Assembly (NCBI GenBank): GCA_034440615.1
Contig: JAOTOM010005139.1
Span: 1,030,501-1,094,500 of the forward strand
Origin: Ashinkailepas kermadecensis
Taxonomy: Eukaryota; Arthropoda; Thecostraca; Neolepadidae
Length of the DNA stretch: 64,000 nt
Direction of reading: 5' to 3'
Part shown: positions 22,146 to 30,890 of the stretch, one piece after another
Position numbering within the stretch: position 1 is the stretch's first letter
Layout: every line of letters begins with the position of its first letter
The notes under the pieces: model-generated
The model's database searches: none
What the model was told of the DNA's origin: nothing
The model's input: the letters and a program-made list of their open reading frames with translations, nothing else
Program-made: the position numbers and the translations under genes

Positions 22146-22604
22146 TCAACCCTCCCTGGAATACAGAAAAACAAGCCCCCTATTCTTATAATCATTGTCT
22201 ATGCCATTTTTAAAGATGTTCAGTGTGTTGCTACTGACAATGGTTCCTGGCAGCTGGTTCCAGTGTTCTACTACCCTGTTGGTGAAGAAAGACTGTCTTA
22301 ACCTTGTCCTGCTGTGATTAACTTCAATTTTGAATTGATGACCTCTAATTGCATCATTTCTGTTAAATTCAAACATTTCCCTGAGATATCCCTGTCCCTG
22401 ACCATGAACAAATTTAAAAACCTCGATGAGATCTCCTCTCAGCCTTCTATATCTAAGTGAAAACATATTCAATTTCTTCAATCTTTCCCCATATGCCAGG
22501 TTGCCTATGCCATTAACCATTTGTGTTGCCCTCTTTTGTACTCTATCTGAAAGCCAACAATCTTTCTCATAACTAGGGGACCAAGCTTGGACACAGTATT
22601 CCAA
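22146..22604 (-). pseudogene. CR1 ORF2 C-terminal thumb
   Basis: Encodes MEYCVQAWSPSYEKDC, MVNGIGNLAYGERL, FSLRYRRLRGDLIEVFKF, FFTNRVVEHWNQLPGTIV and NIFKNGIDNDY, the C-terminal part of a CR1 reverse transcriptase. It closely matches the protein at 59911-61122. The catalytic core upstream is deleted. Confidence 0.85.
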
Positions 22605-22864
22605 ATTTGTAGAGCCTTAAATTTGTAGAAACTAAAGAATCTCTTAGCATTACCTGCTGAACATTCCCGAGCTAATTTGATTTCAGCCAGTCTTTTAGAT
22701 GCCCTAACACACCTCCTAACTTTATTTCTAGCTATTTGATATGATTTGAGGTTTACCTCAGAGTTAGCATATTTTAGTTTCTTGAATGCCTGCTTCTTTG
22801 ACTCCAGTAAATGCTTTACTTCCCTGGTCAGCCATGAAGGGAGCTGAACCCTGGTTAATCTAAT

Positions 22865-23643
22865 TTACCTATTGGGAATGAACCTATCCTGACCTTGAAA
22901 TAGTTTATATTTTATCATTCTCCACATTTCATAAGCATCTAAGCCTTTCAATAAGTCTTCCCAATCAATTTCATTCAGGAAGATCCTGAACTCATTGTAA
23001 TTCCCTTTAGCAAAATTAGGAATCAATGTCTTATTGGTTCCTACATTTCCAACATACAATGAGAAGCGTATAATGTTGTGATCACTATTACCCAAAGTCT
23101 CTCCTATGTTCACATTTTGTACAAAATTTTCCTCATTAGTAAGCACAAGATCTAATATTTCATTTTCCCTTGTAGGTTCATGTATCATTTGAAAAAAGAA
23201 ATTCTCCTCAAAACAATCCATGAAGCTTCTTCCCGATTTGTTTAGACCTATAGTTTTGCTTCCCAATCCTGTTATGTTGAAATCCCCCAACAAAACAGTT
23301 CTCTCCTTTACTCTCCTACTTATCTCTTCCTGCATCAACCTGTCCGTGTTTTCATTCTGGTCTGGAGGTCTATAGAATGCCCAACCCTAAATTGTGTTCC
23401 ATTTTTCAGAATGATATCTAACCACAAGGATTCTACACCTTCATCATGTACACTATCTTCTATGGAATGACATTTCATTTCTTGTCTGACATACAACAGT
23501 ATACCTCCTCCTATCCTTGCCTGCCTTTGATAAGCATGCATGTTGTAGCCTGTCAATTCGAATTCTTGCAAGTTGTCTCCAAAAATGCTTTCATTAACCC
23601 ATGCCTCTGTTATGCATACCAAATCTAGCTTTTCAGACAACAT
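22865..23643 (-). pseudogene. CR1 ORF2 endonuclease, frameshifted
   Basis: Two overlapping frames encode one APE endonuclease. The first (23643 down to 23335) has DLVCITEAWV (catalytic-type Glu), GDNLQEFELTGYN and RIGGGILLYVR. The second (23338 down to 22865) has RTVLLGDFNITG (GDFN block), LDLVLTNEE and TLGNSDHNIIRF (SDH block). A frameshift near 23340-23380 separates them and has removed the SLYRP-like region. Confidence 0.8.
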
Positions 23644-23768
23644 ATAAGCATGCAGTTCCCCAATTTTGTTCCTAACACTTCTGGCATTGACGTAAAAACA
23701 TGATAAACCATTCCTTCCCTTGTTTGCAAGACTTCTCTCTCTATCAGCTACATCCCCCCATGACCTGC

Positions 23769-24174
23769 CTAGTTTCCCTGTTTCCTATTGAGAGCCTCCT
23801 CATACCTATTGCTGAGCAATTCAACTCCTCTCTTGCTCAAATGTAACCCATCTAATGCAAACATTTCAGTCCTCCCCCAGAAATCCCCCCACAAATCCAA
23901 GAACCCCATGCCAAGTTCCTTACAAATCTTGGCCACCCTGGTATTCAGCCCAATGGCCCTTGAGTACCACTCTATGCTTGCGTTAACCATAGGGAGGATG
24001 GATGTTACCATTCCTCGTTTCCTACTTACAGTTAGCCTACCTATCAAAGCCCTATACTCTTGTATTGTTTCCTCTGTTTTTGCTTTTCCTACATCATTTA
24101 CACCAACCTGCACACTTACCGTTGTGCTCTCTCCACTACCCTTCATTACTCCTTCTATCCTATCACCAACAGAA
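23769..24174 (-). pseudogene. CR1 ORF1 esterase-domain remnant
   Basis: The - strand frame reads VSVQVGVNDVGKAKTEE, then ILPMVNASIEWYSRAIGLN, LGMGFLDLWGDFWGR and FALDGLHLSKRGVELLSNRY. The GxND block and the D-G-L-H-L-S block are those of SGNH-type esterase domains found in ORF1 of CR1 LINEs. The N-terminal part (Gly-Asp-Ser block) is missing, and the first codons after 24206 belong to another repeat. This domain is a main reason for the CR1 assignment. Confidence 0.75.
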
Positions 24175-24870
24175 ATAAAATGTCGTAAAATGTTTAGACT
24201 TAACAAGACTTAACAAGAGCCACAAGGGCCTGTCCAGGTTAAGTCTGTAATGGGAAGATACCATAAGCCTGGACAAAAAGACACTCATCACCCTAGCCAA
24301 CTTCACATCACAAATTCCAAAGAAACCATCCACCAACATCCTACACAGCCATCTATGCTTACCTATCCACCAATGTCCCACACAGCCATCCAACATTTCC
24401 TTGCCTATCAAGCCCTATTAACTTGATCCTGTATAGTACAAATGTGGATCAGGTACCCTACCAATAATTTTCAAACTCCACCCATGCCTGCTTAAAGGGG
24501 CATGTACCATGCACACCTACTTGCCAAAAATCTCACCTCATCCACCACTAATTAGAACACCAAAAACAAATTGTCCACCCCATTTTTAAACACATTCAAT
24601 GAGGGATGGCCTGCAACATCAGCAGGCAGCCTATTCAATTGATCAACAACCCTTTGACCGAAGACCTGTTGTCACTTAACTTTCCTACACCTTGATTTGT
24701 CTAACCTGAATTGATGACACCTATAGTCTAAATGGAGAGCACCCATTGATCTCCTATGCTTGAATGAGTACATATATAATGCCACGAGTCTTTCCACATA
24801 TTATAAGTTACCTAGTCCACTGATGAGTCTATTGGCTTTCCACTGCACACAGGTGCAACTCAGGTCAAAC
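24175..24870 (-). mobile_element. CR1 LINE fragment e (within duplicated segment A)
   Basis: A - strand CR1 3' end: gagccacaagggcc 3' region, then degenerate RT C-terminal coding (24590-24860). The same decayed copy is present at 31806-32480, so it was already in the segment before it was duplicated. Confidence 0.75.
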
Positions 24871-24879
24871 TTGTCTTTT

Positions 24880-25020
24880 TGGCATTATTTTTCCTGCCAA
24901 CTGAACAGTATGTATTTGCAGAGGAAATGAGTGGTCACATGTTAACCACATTCATAAACATTGCATTGTAACAAAGAAATTCATGAATTACACATTACCT
25001 GAAAGTGCAAATTTACCCAA
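24880..25020 (-). mobile_element. foldback-family arm fragment
   Basis: ctgccaactgaacagtatgt, gcagaggaaatgagtggtca and attcataaacatt match the arm of the long-inverted-repeat family. The equivalent lies at 32510-32645 in copy B. Confidence 0.6.
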
Positions 25021-25451
25021 TTTCCATGACTAAATGTTAGATGCCTGAATTCAAACCGCCAGGTGTCGCCGTTCCTAGGTTCCTCCACTTATTTTACTTC
25101 CTCGGACGCCCATGTCGAAAACTGCACGTATATATTAACTGCGTAACCATCCATCATCCACCCATCTTCACTCATCGTCACTAATTGGTTTTACAGCGGC
25201 AATTTGCTCTCCCGTCTAGTCGCTTTTCATCCTTCCAAGTCATTCCTTACTTCACCTAAACATTCCAGACATGAACTAAAAAAGTACATCGAAGAACATT
25301 TATTAATAACAAGAATTGATTTCACTCAATTTTCTCAGCTTTTTCATTGACAAAACTTGTTTCTTGGTGGTGAGAATAAAACGATTTTAGACCGATTGTT
25401 TTAGTATAATTTTCCTTAAACCATTTTATATTCCGAAACCTATATCCCAGT

Positions 25452-25698
25452 TATTCTATCCCCTCCTGTCTTCCTCTTCCGATGGGTCACAAACACGCAC
25501 CAGCGGCGGGCAAGGCACTTAGTATTGTACGAACGCAAGGCACAAATCCGGCGCTCTAACACCGGTCCGCTCTCGACTCCTCACGCCACCCGACTCCCGC
25601 CGGCCGGCCGGGGTCACCGGATGACCCCTCTGCCGGCTGGGCGTGAAACCCCGAGTTCCTCACTCGGCCGCTAGATGGGCTGTGCTCAGGACACAACA
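25452..25698 (-). repeat. LTR (3' LTR on the - strand)
   Basis: 247 bp; on the - strand it begins tgttgtgtcctgag and ends ggatagaata. It matches 28384-28630 with no difference seen by eye. Confidence 0.92.
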
Positions 25699-25718
25699 CC
25701 CCACCCCCTTAAACACAT

Positions 25719-26084
25719 CTACATCTCCTCAATCAGACGTTTGGGCGTTCGCGTGGCCCTGTCCGATCGCCGAGGCCGTGGGACGCCCGGTCCCAGCGAT
25801 ACCGCGGCACCACGCGCAATCCCGCCGGCGGCACTCGCATTGGCGGCTATCTCCGCATCAGCTGCACGGCCACCAGCGTCAGCGCCGTAGGCCGAGCGGC
25901 TCCAGCCGCCAGCACCGCTGCTTGCGTCACGTCTGTCGCCACCTGCCGCACTGCTGCTGCGGTCGCCGACGCCACGGGAAGCCTCCGGGGTCCCGTCCTC
26001 GTCTTCCGCGCCCGCCAGCTGACCGCGCTCGCCATCCGTGGTGGTGGCATTCTCGCTGCCCTCGCCGTCGTCTGCGCTCAGCAC
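25719..26084 (-). pseudogene. retroelement C-terminal tail after integrase
   Basis: An acidic, Ala/Gly/Ser-rich low-complexity frame ending in a basic patch (RPRRSDRATRTPKRLIEEM, stop at 25719). A basic final segment of this kind is common at the end of gypsy polyproteins. It is in the same frame as gag-integrase but not in the frame of the integrase C-terminal domain, so a second shift near 26085 is implied. Function unknown. Confidence 0.55.
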
Positions 26085-26524
26085 TCGCCGTCCCCTGCCG
26101 CCCCCGGGGCATGAGCGCTCGGCGCACGCTCGCCGGCGTCCGCGCAGTCGCCACCGCTACGGACGATCTGCGGTGCCGCGATCGCGGGCTCGCGAGCTGC
26201 AGCAGCCACACGTGTCCAGCCTGGTGGCGCACCATGTCCGCGCTCCGGTCGCTGTTCTCCGTTGTCGCCTCGATCCGGGGCGGGTGCGTCACCTCGCTGC
26301 TCCGCCGCCAGCAGTTGGTCAACGTGGCGAGACCAGATAGCGTGCCCCACGTCCACTTCGTAGGACACGGGACCGGGGCGTGCGACAACTGTCCCGCGCA
26401 CCCACTTACTCGCGCCGGTGTAACACCGCGCCCACACGGCTGCCCCTATCCGAAATTCTCTCAACCTGCCACCTGCTGATTCCTGCAGCCGCTGGCCCGG
26501 CCTCTTGTAGGGCTGTGTCCGCAC
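26078..26524 (-). pseudogene. integrase C-terminal (GPY/F-like) domain, shifted frame
   Basis: Encodes FRIGAAVWARCYTG, KWVRGTVVARPGPVSYEVDV and WSRHVDQLLAAEQRG, the small beta-barrel typical of the C-terminal integrase domain in gypsy elements, then a charged low-complexity stretch. It is out of frame with the integrase core by a shift near 26490-26520. Confidence 0.7.
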
Positions 26525-27932
26525 TCGGCACCAGCAGGTTTAGCCGTGTGCGGATGTCCCGGCCGTACAGCATTTCTGCTGGCGTACGCCCTGTGGCCGC
26601 ATGCGGAGTCGCCCTATAGGCCATCAGTGCGCGGGCCAACGCGAGGTCCACTCCGCCGCCCGCAGCCACGGTCGTCCTCAGGGCGTTCTTCAACGTGCCG
26701 ACCGCCCGCTCCGCTAACCCGTTGGATGAGGCGTGGTACGGAGCGACGCGAACGTGACGAATGCCGTTGGCTCGCATGAAAGTGGCGAACTCGTGGCTGG
26801 CGAACTGAGGGCCGTTGTCAGTCACTACTTGCAGTGGCAGCCCCAGCCGAGCGAACATGTCCCTCATTACGGCCACTGTCCGGCCGGCCGTCGTTGTCTT
26901 CATCGGTACCGCCTCCAGCCACTTGGAATAACTGTCCACGACGACGAGGAAGCTACAGCCCAACATCGGGCCCATGAAGTCGGCATGGATGCGCTGCCAC
27001 GGCCCGCTGGCGGGCTCCCAGGCGTGCACAGCCGCGTGAGGGGGGCGGACCTTGGCATACTCCGCCCCTTCGGGCAGAATGGCATTCACTTGCCAATCGC
27101 CAGCTTCGGTCTCCCCGCCACTGTTCTGCTGCACTAGCTTCACCTTGCTCTGCTGATGGCAGTTGCGACGCATATGTCCCATCCGTCCACACTCGAAACA
27201 CCGCAGACTCTTGACCCTGCTCTGCCGTGTTTGCTCCGGACAGTCCCGCTTCCAATGACCGTACTGCCCACACTTGAAGCAGGCCTTCTTGTCCCCTGTC
27301 AGGGCCCTACCTGGCGCTGGGTTCGGCCGTCGCTGTGGCTGAACTGCCTGAACCTGTTGTTGTGGCTGGTACACCGCCACACTGGCCTGCTGCATCTCCA
27401 GTACCAGCTTTTGCGTCTGCTCAGCTGCCCGCGCCAGGGCAGCCACTTCCTGTAGGGTCAACCCATCACCCTTCTCAGCAGCACGCTGGAGCAGCTTCTC
27501 CTGCAGGCGAAACCTGCTGCCTGCGATGGCCTGATCCCTGAGCGCGTTTGTGAGCTGCTCTCCAGGGAAGTTACACCTCCCTGCCGCCAACCGCAGCCGT
27601 GCGAGGAAGCCTTCAAAGGATTCCCCCTCTTGCATCCGTATGCGCTGGAACGCCATCCTCTCAGCGATGGCGTTACGCTCTGGTGCAAGGTAGGCCCGTA
27701 GCTTGGAGACGCATGTAGCATACTCCCCTTGCACCCCGTGAGGTGCTGGCAGCGTGGTATATACCTCCTGCAATTCAGGACCCAGCAGGTGCAGGAGCAC
27801 TGCCGTCTTCCGCCCCTCAGCCACAATGTCCAGTGCAGCCAAGTAGATCTCGACGCTGTGCAGCCACCGCTCGAAGTCATGGCCGATCTGATAGGGTGAC
27901 ACCCCCGGCAGACCCAGAGCAGCAGTAGCCAT
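26406..27932 (-). CDS. gag fused in frame to integrase (LTR retroelement)
   Basis: A 508-codon frame starting MATAALGLPGVSPYQIGHDF. Residues 1-210 look like a gypsy capsid (FERWLHSVEIYLAAL, FQRIRMQEGESFEGFLARLR). Two CCHC zinc knuckles follow: CFKCGQYGHWKRDC and CFECGRMGHMRRNC. About 35 residues later the sequence is already the integrase catalytic core: WQRIHADFMGPM (first Asp), VVVDSYSKWLEAVPM, VTDNGPQFAS (second Asp), HASSNGLAERAVGTLKNAL (Glu). Protease, RT, RNase H and the integrase HHCC domain are missing, so a deletion of roughly 2-3 kb (usual gypsy pol length) joined the two frames without a stop. The protein could package RNA but could not reverse transcribe it. Confidence 0.85.
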   Translation of the reverse strand: MATAALGLPGVSPYQIGHDFERWLHSVEIYLAALDIVAEGRKTAVLLHLLGPELQEVYTTLPAPHGVQGEYATCVSKLRAYLAPERNAIAERMAFQRIRMQEGESFEGFLARLRLAAGRCNFPGEQLTNALRDQAIAGSRFRLQEKLLQRAAEKGDGLTLQEVAALARAAEQTQKLVLEMQQASVAVYQPQQQVQAVQPQRRPNPAPGRALTGDKKACFKCGQYGHWKRDCPEQTRQSRVKSLRCFECGRMGHMRRNCHQQSKVKLVQQNSGGETEAGDWQVNAILPEGAEYAKVRPPHAAVHAWEPASGPWQRIHADFMGPMLGCSFLVVVDSYSKWLEAVPMKTTTAGRTVAVMRDMFARLGLPLQVVTDNGPQFASHEFATFMRANGIRHVRVAPYHASSNGLAERAVGTLKNALRTTVAAGGGVDLALARALMAYRATPHAATGRTPAEMLYGRDIRTRLNLLVPSADTALQEAGPAAAGISRWQVERISDRGSRVGAVLHRRE

Positions 27933-28383
27933 GCGATGTAGTCACGGAGTCACAGCAGCCGACCGGCAGTCCTCCCAGATGCGCTAAGCACGCACAGCAC
28001 CGCACAGAACGCACCGCCACACACCCCCGCAGCCACTGGCCTTGGTCCAGGTCGCGCTGCAGCTAGGCGCCTACGGCGTTCTTCCTTGCGCCTACGCGCG
28101 AGTCGAGTACTGTCCCGCCATACACGCAGCGGGGACGTCCGGACGGGAAAAAATGGCGGCCGCCTCGTCCACGTGCGACGCGGGGAAATCCGCGAGATGG
28201 TTTCGGCGGCTCCGCCACAATCAGACTCCTCGTCCCGGTGACTCGCACGCACAAAACCGAGGGTAGAACGCGTCCGCAGTGCCCGCCAACAGGTGCGTCT
28301 GTCACTCCGACCCAAACGCAGCACTCTGCCAGTCCGAACAGTTATGCAGTCCTCCGCGATTCCGAACGCTCCTGGTCGCCAAG

Positions 28384-28630
28384 TATTCTATCCCCTCCTG
28401 TCTTCCTCTTCCGATGGGTCACAAACACGCACCAGCGGCGGGCAAGGCACTTAGTATTGTACGAACGCAAGGCACAAATCCGGCGCTCTAACACCGGTCC
28501 GCTCTCGACTCCTCACGCCACCCGACTCCCGCCGGCCGGCCGGGGTCACCGGATGACCCCTCTGCCGGCTGGGCGTGAAACCCCGAGTTCCTCACTCGGC
28601 CGCTAGATGGGCTGTGCTCAGGACACAACA
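28384..28630 (-). repeat. LTR (5' LTR on the - strand)
   Basis: 247 bp, the partner of 25452-25698. The primer-binding-type sequence lies just below 28384 on the - strand. Confidence 0.92.
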
Positions 28631-29133
28631 CCAGTAAGCGGTAGGCAATAAATCAGTCGGCGCACGAGCGTCCTACTTGTGGGGTGTGTTGTTCATATTT
28701 ATTAGTTGTGCGGCGTGAGCATGTCGGCAGTATCAGGTACGGATTTATAACTTGGTTGACATCGATTAAGTGTACTTTTGTTATCATTTTCTGTACCGTT
28801 GCTCAGGAAATTGGCTTATAACCGCATCCTTCGCTAATTTAACCACAGCGCCAATTTGTCATCTGGCAGTCATCCGTCGGCTGCCAGATACCGTAGAGCT
28901 GAGTGCAGTTTCGACGTAAATTAGAAAGCGTATTGCAATTTGCTGATATTCGTAAGTTTAATTCTACTTATTTCAGCAGCGTCAATAGTAAAAGATATTT
29001 TGTTATTAAAACTGATGCGAGAATTATATTTGGTGGTCGCTTTTAATTTATGCAGATCACTATGCCGGGTCTTCTCCCTCTATCTTGTTCCTGAGACCAC
29101 GGGACCTGGGAGCAAAGTTCCGCTGTAAAACCG

Positions 29134-29600
29134 ACTAATGTTTCCAAACGCATCATCCAAAATCTGAACAAAGGCAGGAAGCAGCTGACTTTCATCAGCA
29201 TCAGTCATGGTCACAGGTTCTAGATACTGATTAAGCTGGAGTTATGTCTCACAACCAAAAAGTTACAAATTCTACCAAAAAAAAAAACAAGCGGGGCCGA
29301 CCCAACACGACTTAATCTGCGGATTAAGCACCGCGCCCGCAATTGCACCACAAACGTCTCATCTCTCTCACATTTGTCGACTGCAGGCGCAAAATTGTGT
29401 TAGGTGTGACGTCATAGTTCCGTCTACACCGACTACACCGTATACAGGGCCCTGTTCGGCAAGCATGTATACGGTGCAGTCGGAGTAGGCGGAAAACAAG
29501 GAACCAATCAAACGCGTCAGAGTTTCGCCTCAGGCACTTTTCTATGACGTCACACATTTTTAGCCGGTGCAGCCGGTGTGGATGGAAAATCGGATTTCAC
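29134..29600 (+). repeat. segmental duplication copy A, last block
   Basis: tgtttccaaacgcatcatcc through to about 29460 matches 32810-33140 in copy B. It ends in an inverted repeat that differs between the copies. Confidence 0.8.
29404..29555. repeat. inverted repeat with CRE-like ends
   Basis: Outer arms gtgtgacgtcatag (29404-29417) and ctatgacgtcacac (29542-29555) are exact inversions containing tgacgtca. Inner arms of 29 nt (29418-29446 and 29466-29494) are inverted with about four mismatches around a 19-nt loop. Confidence 0.85.
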
Positions 29601-29781
29601 GCATTAAGTGGTCGCCGGTTAAAGTATGCACCCTTAAGCCCAAATAATCAATCAACCAGATTGCTTCGTCCTTTTTGGTCATTACAGCCTTGTTCTTCCA
29701 AAGAGCTGTGCAGAAATCAAATGGCTTTAACTCAAGGTTACTTGCTATTTACATTGGCCTTTGGTATTTCTGTAAAGACAT

Positions 29782-30590
29782 AAGGACATAAAAGATCAGT
29801 GCAACTATGAGCCACAAGGGCCCTTCTTGGTTGCACTCTGGACACTGAACCAGTTTCCCACCAAATCCGTTGATCAACCGTCCCTGAAATACAGAAAAAC
29901 TAGTCCTCTATTCTGATGATGATTGTCTATGCTGTTTTTAAAGATGTTCAGTGTGTTGCTACCGACAATGGTTTCTGGGAGCTGGTTCCAGTGTTCTACT
30001 ACCCTGTTGGTGAAGAAATGCTGTCTTAACCTTGTCCTGCTGTGATTCACTTTAATTTTGAATTGATGACCTCTAATTGCATCATTTGTGAAATTCAAAC
30101 ATTTCCCTGAGATATCCCTGTTCCTGACAAACACATTTTAAAGACCTTGAGATCACGTCTCAGCCTTCTATATCTCAGTGAAAACATATTCATTTTTTTC
30201 AATCTTTCCTCATATGCCAGGTTCCCTATACCATTAACCATTTTTGTTTCCCCTCTTTTGTACTCTCCAAAAGCCAACAATATTTTTCATAACTAGGGGA
30301 CCAAGCTTGGACACAGTATTCCAAATGTGGCCTGACATATGCACAGTAAAGCTTCCTGATGACTTCCTCACTTTTGTATGATACATTCCTATCTATTGCC
30401 CCATGTATTCTTAGTACCTTCTTCCTGGCTTCTTTGGTCTGTTCTGTTGCCCCCAATTTTGTGTTCAAAATAACACCTAAGTCCTTCTCCTGCTGAGTCA
30501 CAGATAGTACTTGGCCACCGATCAAATATGGAGCCTTCATATGCTGCCTACCTACAGGCATGATTTTGCACTTATCAAAATTAAAGAAAC
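29782..30590 (-). mobile_element. CR1-type LINE copy c, 5'-truncated and decayed
   Basis: Same family as 59825-62890. On the - strand it covers the RT palm end and thumb plus the 3' region, which ends in acataag/acataaa repeats at 29777-29798. The 3' region contains gagccacaagggcc. Copy c stops abruptly near 30590, in the KIMPVGRQH region. Confidence 0.85.
29874..30561 (-). pseudogene. CR1 ORF2 C-terminal fragment, several frameshifts
   Basis: Three overlapping frames give one protein region: GGQVLSVTQQEKDLGVIL, VIRKLYCAYVRPHLEYCVQA (30561 to 30226), then MVNGIGNLAYEERLKKMNMF (30280 to 30095), then DAIRGHQFKIKVNHSRTRLR, FFTNRVVEHWNQLPETIVG (30134 to 29874). Two frameshifts and the 5' truncation make it non-functional. 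Confidence 0.85.
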
Positions 30591-30890
30591 CCTGAATTCA
30601 TTATTTCATTAAAGTTCAGACAAAAAATTTAAGAATTCATTCAAATCATCAGAAAGCATCATACAAATATTTTTTTTTATTGCAAATTGGTGTATGGGCT
30701 TCTATGCATTTATGTCAGCTTTTGACACTGAAGATATAGATCTGGCATGAAAATTGGTCACTGGGAAACGGTACCATCGGCTCAGGATTTCATTTCTGGA
30801 AATATGGCACCTGTAAAATGTTATTGTCCTTTGTGAAGCCAGAAGAGCAAGGCTCTCATCTAGCATACAGCTGGAGGTGCATCATGTGCA

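Larger units (their letters stand above)
21586..24174 (-). mobile_element. CR1-type LINE copy b, internally deleted
   Basis: On the - strand it carries an ORF1 esterase remnant, ORF2 endonuclease, and only the C-terminal end of RT. The join near 22610 goes directly from the RT thumb (EYCVQAW) to the pre-RT linker (FFSFYK), so the RT core is deleted. Its 3' region (21590-22145) contains a tandem repeat. Its 3' end carries two tcataaa repeats at 21592-21610, abutting copy a. Confidence 0.8.
25452..28630 (-). mobile_element. gypsy-type LTR retroelement, pol-deleted
   Basis: 3,179 bp with two 247-bp LTRs that look identical by eye, flanked by ccagt at 25447-25451 and 28631-28635. On the - strand the 5' LTR is at 28384-28630, followed by a primer-binding-type sequence starting tggcgaccagg, a gag frame, integrase, and a purine tract (aagggggtgggg) next to the 3' LTR. 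Protease, RT and RNase H are absent. Identical LTRs mean recent insertion, so this deletion derivative was probably mobilised by proteins supplied in trans. Confidence 0.9.
25186..29133. mobile_element. TIR DNA element carrying a nested LTR retroelement
   Basis: The ends are inverted: the left reads tggttttacagcggcaattt and the right, read inward, cggttttacagcggaacttt. The direct repeat actaat flanks it at 25180-25185 and 29134-29139. The paralogous segment B (32801-32815) is continuous across this point and lacks the whole insert, though it is three bases shorter than the predicted empty site. Without the LTR element the DNA element is about 760 bp and non-coding. Superfamily not assigned. 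Confidence 0.75.

Noticed and set aside
25643..26479. 278-codon + strand frame
   Set aside because: Antisense to the retroelement integrase tail and LTR; GC-rich low-complexity shadow.
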